Shown: positions 51,601 to 60,289, numbered from the stretch's first letter. The stretch: DNA of 64,000 nt from JAHBXE01 sp044222195 (GCA_044222195.1 JBGANS010000006.1:124001-188000); one strand, 5' to 3'. Program-made: numbers and translations. Notes: generated by a model from the sequence alone, not told the origin.

Positions 51601-54600
51601 AGGCGGGTGGTGGCGCCCGCGTTCCCGATGTCGCCGGTGAACGTCGTGAGGGGCGAGTTGACGATGAGGTCGAAGCCGACGCCGGCCTCGGAGTCGATGC
51701 GCTTGGCGAAGCTGATGGAGGTGTTGCCCAAGAGCGTGACATCGGTGCCGAGCACCACGTCGTCCTGGAAGTCCATCACCAGCGCTTCGATGATGATCGT
51801 GCGGATCGTGGTCGTGCCGTTGGGGTTGGTGCCGAGCCGGCCGAGCACGCCGCCGATGTCGGTGCCGACCTGGCCAAGGAAGGTCCCGCTGGGCGTGTTG
51901 AGCTGGAGCTCGTTGGCTTCGCCGTTCTCGCTATTGACGGTTGAACGAAAGATGGCGCTCTGGATGCCGCGGATCGTGGTGTCGACGCCGAGAAGAACGC
52001 GGCTGCCGAAGTCGAGGACATTGCCGGACACCTGTGGCCCGTTGATGATGAGGTTCCCGCCGGTGCTCGTGGTGAGCGTTCCGAGTTCACCACCGGCAGT
52101 GAGGCCGACGGCCGCGGCGAAGGTCGTGAGCGGGGAGGTGAGGGCGAGGTCGTTGAACTCGCCCGACTGGCTGTCGAGGGTGCCGCCGAAGGTGATGGAG
52201 GTGGTGGCGGTGAGGGCGGTGTCGGAGCCGAGGATGACGTTGTCCTCGAAGTTGATGGTGTCGGCGCTGATGGTCGGGGCGTTGATGGTGGTGGTGCCGG
52301 GCTGGTTGGTCTGAAGGAGGCCGAGGGCGCCGCCGGTTCCGCGCCCGATGTGGTCGCCGAAGGTGGTCAGGGGTGAGTTGACAATCAGGTTGTTCGCCTC
52401 GCCGGATTCGCTATCAATCGTGCCACCGAAGGTGACCGAGGTGGTGCCCTTGGCGACGACGTCGACGCCCAGGATGACAGCGTCTTCGAAGTTCAGGCGG
52501 GCGCCTTTGACGAAGGCGGCGTTGATCGTGGTGGTGCCCGGCTCGTTGGTCTGGAGCAGGCCGAGGGTGGAATCGGCCGCGGCGTTGCCGACGTCGCCGT
52601 TGAACGTCGTGAGGGGCGAGTTCACGATCAGGTCGTTGGCCTCGCCGGCCTGGCTGTCGACGGTTGATTCGAAGGTGACGCTGGTGGAGCCGCGGACGAC
52701 GGTGTCTACGCCGAGGACGATCGCATCCTGGAAGAAGATCTGCTCACCCTTGACGAAGGGAGCATTGATGGTTGTGGTGCCGGCGGCGTTGGTCTGGATG
52801 ATGCCGAGGAAGGTGTCGGCGGCGGCGTTGCCCAGGCTGCCGTTGAACGTCGTGAGGGGGGAGTTGACGACGAGGTTGTTGGACTCGCCGGCGTCGCTGT
52901 CGACGGTCGATTCGAACGTCACGCTGGTTGAGCCGCGGACAACCGTGTCGACGCCGAGGGTGACCGCATCCTGGAAGATGATGGTCTCGCCCTTGACGAA
53001 CGGGGCGTTGATGCGGGTGGTGCCGGTGGCGTTGGTCTGGATGATGCCGAGGAAGGTGTCAACCGCGGCGTTGCCGAGACTGCCGTTGAAGGTGGTCTGG
53101 GCGGAGTTGACGACGAGGTCGTTGGACTCGCCGGACTCGCTGTCAACGGTGGATTCGAATGTGACGAGCGTCGTGCCGCGGACGACGGCGTCGACGGCGA
53201 GGACGACGGCGTCCTGGAAGATGATCTGCTCACCCTTGACGAAGGGGGCGTTGATCGTGGTGGTGCCCGCGGCGTTGGTCTGGATGATGCCGAGGAAGGT
53301 GTCGGCGGCGGCGTTTCCGACATTGCCGTTGAAGGCGGTGAGCGGGGCATTGACGACGAGGTTGTTCGATTCGCCGGCCTGGCTGTCGACGGTGGAGTTG
53401 AAGGTGACGGAGGTCAGGCCGCGGACGACGGAGTCGGCATTGACGCGGACGGCGTCGTTGAACGTGACGGCGGTTCCCTTGACGAACGGCGCGTTGAAGA
53501 CGGTGGAGCCGTCGGCGTTGGTGGTGAAGGTGCCGAGGTCGGCGGTGTTGCCGACGTTGGCGTTGAAGGCGGTGACGCCGCCGCCGGAGGAGTTGAGCGC
53601 GAGGTTGCGGGGTGTGGCGAGGGAGTCGGAGTCGATGGCGCCATTGAAGGTGAGGTCGTTGCCGGCGATTGATGAGTTGGCGGTCAGGACGATGGAAGCG
53701 GCAAAGGTGACATCTCCGGCGCCGGCGTTGATTGTGGACCCGAGGCGCGTCGAGGCCGTTCCCGCGACGGTCAGGCCGCCGCCGCCGGTGGCGATCGGGG
53801 CGTTGACGAAGACGGTGGTGGGGGCGCTGATGGTGAAGAGGCCGCCGTTGATGCTGATGGCGTTGTCAACGGTGACGTTGCGGCCGGCGGTGAACGCGAG
53901 GCCGAGTTCGTTGCCCGCGGCGCCGGTGGCGGTGATGGTGTCGCTGATGTTGATGTCGCGAACGGCGTTGAGGATCAGGGTCGCGGGCCCGCCCGTCATC
54001 GTGACCGAGAGCGGGTCGATGAGCGTGATGTCGCCGTTGCCGCCGCCGCTGCTGGCGGTGTTGATGGTGATGGAGGTGCCGCCGGAGAGTGCGTTGGTGA
54101 TTTCGGTGAGGTTGACGTTGGCGGAGTTGACGTTGTTCGGGTTGAACACGCCGCTGCCGATGGAGCCGCCGCTCGTGACAGCGGTCGAGAGCGTGACGTC
54201 GGTGGGGTCGAGGAGCCACTTGCCGGCGCGCCCGCGGGAGGCGGAGGCGTCGACCGAGCCGTTCATGAACAGGTCGACCTTGCCGGAGGTTTCGACGGAA
54301 CCGCCGTTGCCGGACTGCGCGCCGCCGCGGGCGCTGATCTTGCCCTGGTAGTTGGTGTAGCGATCGGCCCAGACGACGACGGTGCCGCCGTTGCCGGTGG
54401 TGACGGCGTCGGCGGTGATGCGGGCATCGGGGCTGATGTAGGTGGCGTCGGCGCGGCGGGTGTTGCCCTGGCCCTGCCAGTCGCCGCCGACCTTGACGGT
54501 GCCGCCGCCGGCGTTGCCGGTGGCGTCAATACGGCCGCCGAAGAGTCCGACGTGGTGGCCGGTGACTTCAACGTCGCCGCCTACGCCGCCCGCGGTGCGG

Positions 54601-55451
54601 TTAGACGCATCGAGGACGCCCGAGATGGAGACGACGCCGCTGGAGCCGCCGTCGGCCTTGATGCGCGTGGCCTGCGTGTTGCCGGGGTGGTCGATGGCCA
54701 TGGCGTAGAGGTCGCCGGCGCCGAAGACGACCTGGCCGCCTTTGGCGTTGATCTGGCCGGCCTGGGTGACGCCGGTGTCGTTGCGTCCGCCGCCGGAGAC
54801 TCGGGCGAAGACCTGGCCGCCCTGTTCACCGATGTAGACGTCGGAGCCGGCGGTCATGGTGACGAGGCCGCCGGGGGCATTGATGGTGCCGAAGTTGGCG
54901 GCCTGGCGACCGACGAGGCTCGCGGAACCGGCGTTGATCGTGCCGCGGTTTTCGACATTGCCGGAGACATTCGTGAAGTGGTTGACGTTGTTGATGAAGT
55001 CGGCGTTGGTGATGTTGCCGGCCGCGGCGTAGATGCCGCCGACGTTTACGAGCGACCCGTGAGCGAAGTAGACGCCGGCCTGGTTGGAGATGTAGACGAT
55101 GCCGTTGGCGACGAGGGATCCGGCGATGACGGAGGGGTCGGCGCCGGTGACGCGGTTGAGAACGCGGCTGGTTGCGCTGGGCTGATAGAACTGAACGGTG
55201 TTGCCCTGGCCGATGTTGAAGGACTGCCAGTTGATGATGGCGCCGTTGCCGGCGGTGATGCCGGTGAAGTTGCCGTTCTGGGCGATCGAAGCGGTGCCGG
55301 CGACGACCTGGCCGCCCTGGGGCTGGGTCTGGGCCTGGGCGCGTGCGAGGCCCGCGAGGGAGAGGGCGGCGGCGGCGGCCCAGACGGGGTTCAGCCGGCC
55401 GGCGCTGGCGCGAAGAACCGAGGGCGTCACGATCGAGCGACGAGTCTTCAT
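48651..55451 (-). CDS. Giant two-partner secretion exoprotein (TpsA-like)
   Basis: This protein has 2266 residues from the ATG complementary to 55449-55451 (GGGAG 7 bases upstream). An extended signal peptide ends in LAGLARAQAQ. Residues 30-300 form a TPS domain: IINWQSFNIGQGNTVQFYQPS, VLNRVTGADPSVIAG, VYISNQAGVYFAHGS. A long beta-helical region follows with about 15 repeats of roughly 81 residues. A non-repetitive C-terminal 230 residues contains charged helices (REEREDLGRLG, LEEAITARRLGG). It would pass through the TpsB pore encoded just upstream and be displayed or released as an adhesin or filament. No toxin domain is evident. Confidence 0.9.
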   Translation of the reverse strand: MKTRRSIVTPSVLRASAGRLNPVWAAAAALSLAGLARAQAQTQPQGGQVVAGTASIAQNGNFTGITAGNGAIINWQSFNIGQGNTVQFYQPSATSRVLNRVTGADPSVIAGSLVANGIVYISNQAGVYFAHGSLVNVGGIYAAAGNITNADFINNVNHFTNVSGNVENRGTINAGSASLVGRQAANFGTINAPGGLVTMTAGSDVYIGEQGGQVFARVSGGGRNDTGVTQAGQINAKGGQVVFGAGDLYAMAIDHPGNTQATRIKADGGSSGVVSISGVLDASNRTAGGVGGDVEVTGHHVGLFGGRIDATGNAGGGTVKVGGDWQGQGNTRRADATYISPDARITADAVTTGNGGTVVVWADRYTNYQGKISARGGAQSGNGGSVETSGKVDLFMNGSVDASASRGRAGKWLLDPTDVTLSTAVTSGGSIGSGVFNPNNVNSANVNLTEITNALSGGTSITINTASSGGGNGDITLIDPLSVTMTGGPATLILNAVRDINISDTITATGAAGNELGLAFTAGRNVTVDNAISINGGLFTISAPTTVFVNAPIATGGGGLTVAGTASTRLGSTINAGAGDVTFAASIVLTANSSIAGNDLTFNGAIDSDSLATPRNLALNSSGGGVTAFNANVGNTADLGTFTTNADGSTVFNAPFVKGTAVTFNDAVRVNADSVVRGLTSVTFNSTVDSQAGESNNLVVNAPLTAFNGNVGNAAADTFLGIIQTNAAGTTTINAPFVKGEQIIFQDAVVLAVDAVVRGTTLVTFESTVDSESGESNDLVVNSAQTTFNGSLGNAAVDTFLGIIQTNATGTTRINAPFVKGETIIFQDAVTLGVDTVVRGSTSVTFESTVDSDAGESNNLVVNSPLTTFNGSLGNAAADTFLGIIQTNAAGTTTINAPFVKGEQIFFQDAIVLGVDTVVRGSTSVTFESTVDSQAGEANDLIVNSPLTTFNGDVGNAAADSTLGLLQTNEPGTTTINAAFVKGARLNFEDAVILGVDVVAKGTTSVTFGGTIDSESGEANNLIVNSPLTTFGDHIGRGTGGALGLLQTNQPGTTTINAPTISADTINFEDNVILGSDTALTATTSITFGGTLDSQSGEFNDLALTSPLTTFAAAVGLTAGGELGTLTTSTGGNLIINGPQVSGNVLDFGSRVLLGVDTTIRGIQSAIFRSTVNSENGEANELQLNTPSGTFLGQVGTDIGGVLGRLGTNPNGTTTIRTIIIEALVMDFQDDVVLGTDVTLLGNTSISFAKRIDSEAGVGFDLIVNSPLTTFTGDIGNAGATTRLGSLTTNISGTTTILSPTMKAGAFDFRDALVIGGEVVIDATSTATFGGTIDAPTGFPRAALTVNAPLVTFAGRIGDQGADSALRSLVTGAGGTTILNTDIVKVRELDIGNALVIGVDTAITATESARFNTVTSELGEANDLAINCPAATFTAAVGAGTGLALGRMSSGQLSVLNFEAPAQATSMDFTGTVNINGGTMTTSGDQTYTGAVFLGHNATIEGNDITFNATLNSSLSDSSLTINTIGGGVTRFNSVVGSLTPLRSLSTNSDGLTVIATSQIITGGDQVYNDVVSIAAATTLSGSNVTFSQTVNSFDATARALSVELVGAGVVTFSGAVGNVNPLLRLTTNSEGSTRINGGAVTTTQNQAYNNDTILGAATTLSGSSISFGSTLNSDFNARALTINSSGNGQTTFNGSVGDRAPLGSITTNADGSTRFFGSVVKTSGDQTYADAVQLASDITFTANDITFNSTLDCTPLLGATALTINTLTNGVTTFNARVGGINALKSITTNADGSTRFGADVNVDGGAMTFNDKVLVFRDSLLTGTNGSGAFFGSTIDSEGTPQAFGVLFDNSINATTASPTMPGITFNGNVGSTLALRTLRLGANRTDVPTIATLRAGLNSSGAPIANFGITFNTTGAFTMGAFQKMTVLGNVTINAGTAAAIGDISALGNITVNAPTISIRTRPGGDVLGAFGSGLVTSRDTGVDFVAGGTITFSTTPVLLGGFGAPAFATPDSTGISTSISSFANRAFGQPITTALLVSGSTFLDLRAAGPSNTNIASVIAGADPTPEQSGDVIEDTGVGREEREDLGRLGIATRSLDEQQFIQHLLGRRIVSDVAADPTATDYTITINRLPSAMIRRVLESYRSVFWKETYDPQTGTTERTPQTERVGQVLSKAWAEYSAAAGGKADPLGFRAYLEAVPAQAEALNDLNGLRDLLNELGFLGLSPVENRIARTTILQSVGVQGMTPSQLEEAITARRLGGVS
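49810..53541 (-). repeat. Array of about 15 repeats coding 81-residue units in TpsA
   Basis: The DNA repeat is 243 bases (for example unit starts at 53294, 53051, 52808 and 52565). Each unit reads L-G-x-x-x-T-N-x-x-G-x-T-x-I-x, then a DAV-x-L segment, TSVTFESTVDS and a closing TTFNG-x-x-GNAA. The four units between 52323 and 53294 are nearly identical; outer units are diverged into a second subtype. Confidence 0.85.
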
Positions 55452-55593
55452 TTCGAATCTCCCGCGCCTGGCGGCGCACCGCACGTATCAACTGATTAGC
55501 TTCAAGGTCTCGGGCAGTTCCGTGCCCCTTGTCCCCCGCCCCTCCAACGCTGTCTTGTCTCGATCTTCCAGGTCCGAGTATGTCCTTGCCGGC

Positions 55594-57609
55594 TCAGAAC
55601 AGGAGGGTCGCGACGATGTGGAGCCGATCGTCGCCCGACTTGGTGGTGCCCGCATCCTCGAGGGCAAACCCCCAGTCAAATCGAACACTCACATTGCGAC
55701 GGAATACAAAGTCCACGCCAAAGCCGACGCTGGACAGGGACTCATCTCTTTCGAACGACTGGCGATCCGAGTTTGTCACGCGGCCCACGTCGAAGAAGCC
55801 CTTGAGGACCAGGTCCCAGTCGGGCCGGCCGTAGCGTTGGTCGGCCCGCCAGTGAAACGGCTTGCCAAAGAGCGATGTGGTCTGGTTTTCGCGGATGCCC
55901 AGGGCACGGGGCAGGTGGAAGCGGTACTCGGCGCTGAACATGGTCATGCTGTCGCCGGCGACAGCGGATTCGGGGTAGCCGCGGATCGTGTACAAGCCGC
56001 CGAGAGTGGACTCTTCCTGAGGAATGAGGCGGTCGCCGAAGGAATGCTGGCCGCGGAAAGAGAGGGCGACTTCGTGGGCGAGTCGGGTCTTGTACTCAGG
56101 AGCTTCGGGATCGGACCAGGCGCTGCCGTGGATGAGGGGCTCGAGGTAGAAGGACTGGCTGACATCCCACTTGAGGGTGGTCCACTCGCGATCGACGAAG
56201 AGACGGCCGAGGGCGTTGAGGTCGTTCTCGCTGGCGGTGCCGGCGACGCCGGCGAGGTTGGACTCGATGCGGACCTCGGCGTTGGTGCTGGCGCGGACGG
56301 TGCTGCGTTCCGCGCGGGCGCCGAAGAAGGGGATGAAGAAGTCGGAATCGCCGGTGAGGCTGACGGCCTGGTTGTCGACCTCGATGTGCTCGTACTTGGC
56401 CCCGCCGAACACGTCGACGAAGGTCATGCGGTGTTGAAAGACGTTGAAGGCGAGCTCGGCGCCGCCGGTGTAGGTGGTGCCTTCGAAGTTCTCGCCCGGG
56501 AAGCCGACGTCGGAGGCGGTGTAATCGCTGTAGGAGCCGAAGAGCTTGAGCCGGAGGAAGTCGGAGCCGCGAAGAGGTGTGTCGTAGTTGACGACGACGG
56601 CATTGGCGGAGTCGAAGGAGGCGGTGATATAGTCGATGCTGAGCGTGTCGTCCTTGTTGCGGAGCTGGTTGTGGATGAAGCCGAAGCGCTGCCGCCACTC
56701 GCTGGTCTTTTCGGTGCCGGTGTTGGAGAGCTGGGCGTAGGCGGTCCATGGGCGGTTGTCGGTCACGAGGTAGTCGAGCACGATGTCGCCGGGCTGATCG
56801 CCCGAGGCGACGGCGACGTCAACGCGCCGGCCGGCGTGCCGGTTGAGGCGGAAGAGATAGTCGTCGAGCAGGTCCTTGCGCAACAGGTCGCCGGGGAACT
56901 GGCCGTCACCGGGGAGCAGGGGGGAGTTGTTGCGGATGCGGTCGTGGTAGGGATGGTTGACGCGGTTTTCCTGCGAGGGGCTGAGGCCGTCGGCGGTGGG
57001 TCGCTCCCAGCGCGGGCCGGCGCCGAGGGTGCGGACCTGCTTGACCTCGCGGGTCCAGATGTCGAGGTTGAGCGTCCGAACCTGGGCGGGGCGCTTGTCG
57101 GCCAGGGACTGGAGGTCGATCTGCGAAGCGTCCGGCGCCACCATCACGCCGATGATGTCGCGCCGGTTGAGCTCCTGGACGATTCGTGATCCGACGGCGT
57201 TGATGGCGCTGACGCTGAAGCGGCGGCCGGAGCGCTGGGCGGCGGTGAGCTCGGTCATCGACAGTTCGACGATGCGGAGCGTTTCGCGCGGGGCGACATA
57301 CACCTCTTCAGGAGTGACGCCCAGGCGGACCACCAGCGACTCGAGATCCTCGATGGGGGGCTGCTCCGGATGCTCGCGGGCGTAGCGAAGAACAAACGCC
57401 GTGATTTCGTACGAGGGGCCGTCCTTCTCCGGCTGCTCGGCCTTGGGTGGAGGGGGCGGCGGGGCGTCGGGGGAAATCGGCTTGGGTACGGGAGCGCCGG
57501 GCTGGAGCGGGTTCTGCTGCGCGATGGCGGGCACGCCCGCGCAGGCCAGAATCGTCAATGCCAGTGGTCCGAAGTTCTGGCGTCGTGCGGACAAACGAGA
57601 CTCGTGCAT
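55594..57609 (-). CDS. TPS outer-membrane transporter (TpsB/ShlB/FhaC-like)
   Basis: This 671-residue protein has a signal peptide (LALTILACAGVPAIAQ) and a Pro-rich stretch (PISPDAPPPPPPK). A POTRA-like region of about 200 residues follows. Then comes a beta-barrel with alternating strands, TAYAQLSNTGTEKTSEWRQRFG, and the loop motif TIRGYPESAVAGDS, equivalent to the VRGY motif needed for secretion. It ends in a strand closing with Phe (IVATLLF), as expected for barrel assembly. It lies 142 bases upstream of the TpsA gene on the same strand. The pre-barrel region is longer than in typical FhaC. Confidence 0.9.
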   Translation of the reverse strand: MHESRLSARRQNFGPLALTILACAGVPAIAQQNPLQPGAPVPKPISPDAPPPPPPKAEQPEKDGPSYEITAFVLRYAREHPEQPPIEDLESLVVRLGVTPEEVYVAPRETLRIVELSMTELTAAQRSGRRFSVSAINAVGSRIVQELNRRDIIGVMVAPDASQIDLQSLADKRPAQVRTLNLDIWTREVKQVRTLGAGPRWERPTADGLSPSQENRVNHPYHDRIRNNSPLLPGDGQFPGDLLRKDLLDDYLFRLNRHAGRRVDVAVASGDQPGDIVLDYLVTDNRPWTAYAQLSNTGTEKTSEWRQRFGFIHNQLRNKDDTLSIDYITASFDSANAVVVNYDTPLRGSDFLRLKLFGSYSDYTASDVGFPGENFEGTTYTGGAELAFNVFQHRMTFVDVFGGAKYEHIEVDNQAVSLTGDSDFFIPFFGARAERSTVRASTNAEVRIESNLAGVAGTASENDLNALGRLFVDREWTTLKWDVSQSFYLEPLIHGSAWSDPEAPEYKTRLAHEVALSFRGQHSFGDRLIPQEESTLGGLYTIRGYPESAVAGDSMTMFSAEYRFHLPRALGIRENQTTSLFGKPFHWRADQRYGRPDWDLVLKGFFDVGRVTNSDRQSFERDESLSSVGFGVDFVFRRNVSVRFDWGFALEDAGTTKSGDDRLHIVATLLF

Positions 57610-57692
57610 TCAGTCGCCCTTCCTGGGTGGCCCTTTGGCCACCGGGGTGCCCCGCGTTGGGAGTTTGACCGGATTTGGACCGGCCCATCCCG

Positions 57693-57730
57693 CCGCGGGG
57701 TCAGGGAGTATCCCCTCCTGATCCCCGCGG
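57693..57730 (-). promoter_or_regulatory. Long imperfect hairpin upstream of tpsB
   Basis: CCGCGGGG-TCAGG-GAG (57693-57708) can pair with CTCCTGATCCCCGCGG (57715-57730), a stem of about 15 pairs with one bulge and a 6-base loop. It is 84 bases before the tpsB start and may be a leader structure or a terminator for transcription from the other side. The rest of the 291-base gap 57610-57900 shows no gene. Confidence 0.4.
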
Positions 57731-57900
57731 TCCATATGTTCGCGACCAATCGTAAGTTCTGCAACTGGACGGGAATCCCGGAGATCACCGGGAATACGGA
57801 GGTCGTCTGATAACGGCCAAGGGTGGCCGGTGCCCTGAATCAGGGCCCGGATCGCGCCGATGCGGGTCTACCCGCCGTGGCGGGCCCCGGAGATCCTGAG

Positions 57901-58092
57901 ATGAAGAAGGTCGTCGCGGCGTGTGTAATTGTTCTTCTGGCCGGGTGTACGGCACGGCCGGTTCCGGCTCCGAAAGTGGCGTCGGAAGGGCGACTGGGAG
58001 CCGGGGACTCGCTGGGACTGAGCCTGAGCCGGACGGACCAGGGCGTGACGCGTGCGCGGGAGAAGGCGTATGCGGTGCATCCGGAGGATTGA
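57901..58092 (+). CDS. Small lipoprotein
   Basis: This protein has 63 residues from the ATG at 57901 with GGAG 8 bases upstream. A lipoprotein signal VVAACVIVLLAGC puts the lipidated Cys at about residue 16. The mature peptide of about 47 residues has no recognisable domain. It is divergent from tpsB with 291 bases between them. Too short for a firm functional statement; the start and lipobox support it as real. Confidence 0.55.
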   Translation: MKKVVAACVIVLLAGCTARPVPAPKVASEGRLGAGDSLGLSLSRTDQGVTRAREKAYAVHPED

Positions 58093-58219
58093 GGCGGGCT
58101 CGGTGTCGGGCGGTATTCGCGTTGATCTCGGCGAAACAAAGGCACCGGCGCTTGATCCACCTGGACTCAAAGGCCGCCGTGGTGCTGTGCGCGTTGGGGG
58201 AAAGAAGCGGTAGCGGAAG

Positions 58220-58302
58220 AGGCCGGGGTGGGATTCGAACCCACGAAGTCTTGCGACAACGGATTTGCAATCCGCTCCATTTGTCCACTCTGGCACCCGG
58301 CC
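58220..58302 (-). tRNA. tRNA-Cys (GCA) with long variable region
   Basis: On the minus strand the acceptor GGCCGGG pairs perfectly with CCCGGCC. The T-arm GTGGG-TTCGAAT-CCCAC is perfect, and the anticodon arm GCGGA-TTGCAAA-TCCGT gives anticodon GCA (Cys). The discriminator base is U, a CysRS identity element. The D-stem is CCA/TGG. The variable region is 14 bases (TGTCGCAAGACTTC) with a possible 3-base stem and GCAA loop, as in class II tRNAs. No CCA is encoded. Confidence 0.88.
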
Positions 58303-58366
58303 GGGAGGGCGGAACTGTAGGGCAGCAGGGCTTGGGAATAGGATGGTGGCAACCCGGAGGTTTGCC

Positions 58367-59320
58367 ATGGCACGGATGCTTGCTCTTGCGGGATTGCTGG
58401 TGGTCGCGCCGTGGGCCTTGGCTCAGGAGCATCCGGATCCGCCGCGGCGGCCTGAGCCCAAGCCGATTGCGCCGAGCACGCCGCCGGCGCTGCACAAAGA
58501 CGACACGATCCCCGGGCTGGAGGATGCGGACTTTCGCATCGGGCCGGCGCCGCTGCGGCGGGAGGGGTCGTTTGTCGTGCGGCAGCGGGGGAGCATGGTC
58601 CGGCTGCCCGGGGGCGAGAAGGCATTCATCTTTCACAAGGATGCGCAGGGGAAGGCGGAGAGGCCGATGGTGCTGCTGCCGTGCCAGACGCTGCAGGCGA
58701 TGGAACAGGTGGTGGGGGACCGGTCGGAGGACACGGTGTTCCTCGTGACCGGGCAGGTGTATGCATACCACAACGTGAACTACCTGTTACCGTCGGCGGC
58801 GCCGGTGGGCGGCATGTCGGAGGCGAAGCCCGAGTTGCCGAACCCGACACCGGGCACTGAACCCGGCGCGGGAGACTCGACGAAGGATCAGCCGCAGAAG
58901 AGTGTCGATCCGCGGGTGGATGACTTGATCCACGAGCTCGAGGCGCAGCGCGGCCGCCCGCGGACGCTTGGTGCGACGCCTCCGGGTGTGAAGGTGGTTC
59001 AACCCGGGCCGACGGACCTGTTGCCAGAAAACTCGACCGTGTCGCTGAAGCGCGGGCGGCTGGTGCGGCTGGCCAATGGCGAGTGGGGCTTCGCGTTCGA
59101 TAATGGACCGGCGGGTGACGCCGCGTCGGATCGGACGTTGGTCTTGAGCCCGTGTTTGAACCTGCAGCGGCTGGAAACGTGGGCGGCGCGGCTTGGGGAT
59201 GGGGAGACGCTCTTGATGTCGGGGCGGGTGTTCCAGTATCAGGGGCGGAACCACGTGATCCCGACGATGTACCAGCTCACGGCGACATCGCTGACGGGGG
59301 AGCTGTCGCCGCGGCAGTGA
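58367..59320 (+). CDS. Secreted protein with duplicated domain
   Basis: This protein has 317 residues from the ATG at 58367 with GGAGG 6 bases upstream. A signal peptide ends in VVAPWALAQ. Two related domains of about 80 residues are visible. The first has GSMVRLPGGEKAFIF, MVLLPCQTLQAMEQV and FLVTGQVYAYHNVNYLLP. The second has GRLVRLANGEWGFAF, LVLSPCLNLQRLETW and LLMSGRVFQYQGRNHVIP. Each holds one Cys in an L-x-P-C-x-x-L-Q motif. An acidic/Pro linker joins them. Family unknown. It overlaps the convergent methyltransferase gene by 44 bases. Confidence 0.7.
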   Translation: MARMLALAGLLVVAPWALAQEHPDPPRRPEPKPIAPSTPPALHKDDTIPGLEDADFRIGPAPLRREGSFVVRQRGSMVRLPGGEKAFIFHKDAQGKAERPMVLLPCQTLQAMEQVVGDRSEDTVFLVTGQVYAYHNVNYLLPSAAPVGGMSEAKPELPNPTPGTEPGAGDSTKDQPQKSVDPRVDDLIHELEAQRGRPRTLGATPPGVKVVQPGPTDLLPENSTVSLKRGRLVRLANGEWGFAFDNGPAGDAASDRTLVLSPCLNLQRLETWAARLGDGETLLMSGRVFQYQGRNHVIPTMYQLTATSLTGELSPRQ

Positions 59321-60248
59321 GGGGATGAGACGTCGCGAGTGTGTGCGCGTGCTCGAGCGCGCGACCGAAGTCGTAGTCGGTTCTCCACGCCGGATCACGG
59401 TATCGAGAGACTCGTTCCAAGGCTCTTGCTGCCTCTTTGCGATGCACAAAGTGCATGATGTGGGCCGCGGCCACCTTGGGAAGACCGGCATCGCTCACCA
59501 GGCGGAGGGAATAGTCAAAGGCGGCGTCGGCTTCACGATCATCGATCGAAGTGAAGTCGGTTGCATGTTCGAGCATCGGAGCCGGGATGCGCTCGGTCGC
59601 GGCGAAAGCAACCGTCCCGCCGGTCGGGACATTCCGCAGGAATCGGAAGTACGAGCGCAGCCGGTATTGGAGAATGTGAATCCACGACGTGTGGTAGTGC
59701 TTGAAGTCCTGATGGATGAGCACAGCGCCGGGTTGAAGGTGGGGGTAGAACGATCGCGCGATCGACTGTGCGAGTACCGGGTTCTTCATCGCGTCGACAA
59801 GGAGGAGCTTGATGGCGCCGCCGGCCCAGGCGTATTGGGCGAGATCGGCCTGGACCAGGGTGATGCGATTTCGGTAGGCCCGCGTGCGGCGCCGGACTTC
59901 CGGGAGGAAGCAGTCGCCGGGGGCGTAGTCGCACATCACCTTGGGGCCGTCGTGGTCCATCCATTCCTGCCAGATGAATCGGTCGAATGCGTAGATCGTG
60001 GACGAGGATGAGCTGCCCAGCCCGTGGGCCAATGCAATAGATGTCGAGCCCATCCAGCACCCCAGGTCGACGATGGCGCCGGGGGTGTCTCGGAGCGAAG
60101 CGGCGCACTCGGTGTAGAACGCTTGTTCCTCCCGCTGGGTCATCCCGGGAAGCGGTTCTTCAACCGGGGTAGCCGGCGGGCCGTTCCGGAGTGCGCGCAG
60201 GGCGCACAGCACGCGAGGCGGCAGCACGGCTTTGAGAAACTCACGCAT
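59277..60248 (-). CDS. SAM-dependent methyltransferase (TylF/class I type)
   Basis: This 323-residue protein has motif I IVDLGCWMGSTSIALAHGL near residue 62 and acidic YAFDRFIWQEWM. The acidic motif LLLVDAMKN and AVLIHQDFKHYHTSWIH match the TylF/MycF-like or cephalosporin-hydroxylase-like methyltransferases that act on sugars and secondary metabolites. It probably modifies a glycan or metabolite in a region with sulfotransferases and glycosyltransferases. The substrate is unknown. Confidence 0.75.
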   Translation of the reverse strand: MREFLKAVLPPRVLCALRALRNGPPATPVEEPLPGMTQREEQAFYTECAASLRDTPGAIVDLGCWMGSTSIALAHGLGSSSSSTIYAFDRFIWQEWMDHDGPKVMCDYAPGDCFLPEVRRRTRAYRNRITLVQADLAQYAWAGGAIKLLLVDAMKNPVLAQSIARSFYPHLQPGAVLIHQDFKHYHTSWIHILQYRLRSYFRFLRNVPTGGTVAFAATERIPAPMLEHATDFTSIDDREADAAFDYSLRLVSDAGLPKVAAAHIMHFVHRKEAARALERVSRYRDPAWRTDYDFGRALEHAHTLATSHPLTAAATAPPSAMSP

Positions 60249-60289
60249 GAGCCTCTTTCATCGCCGTGCCGGCGGCGTTTCTCGCGTGT

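Noticed and set aside
49810..53541. Possible CRISPR array, from regularly spaced repeats
   Set aside because: Repeat period is 243 bases, units are in frame and code beta-helical protein; there are no short direct repeats with unique spacers.
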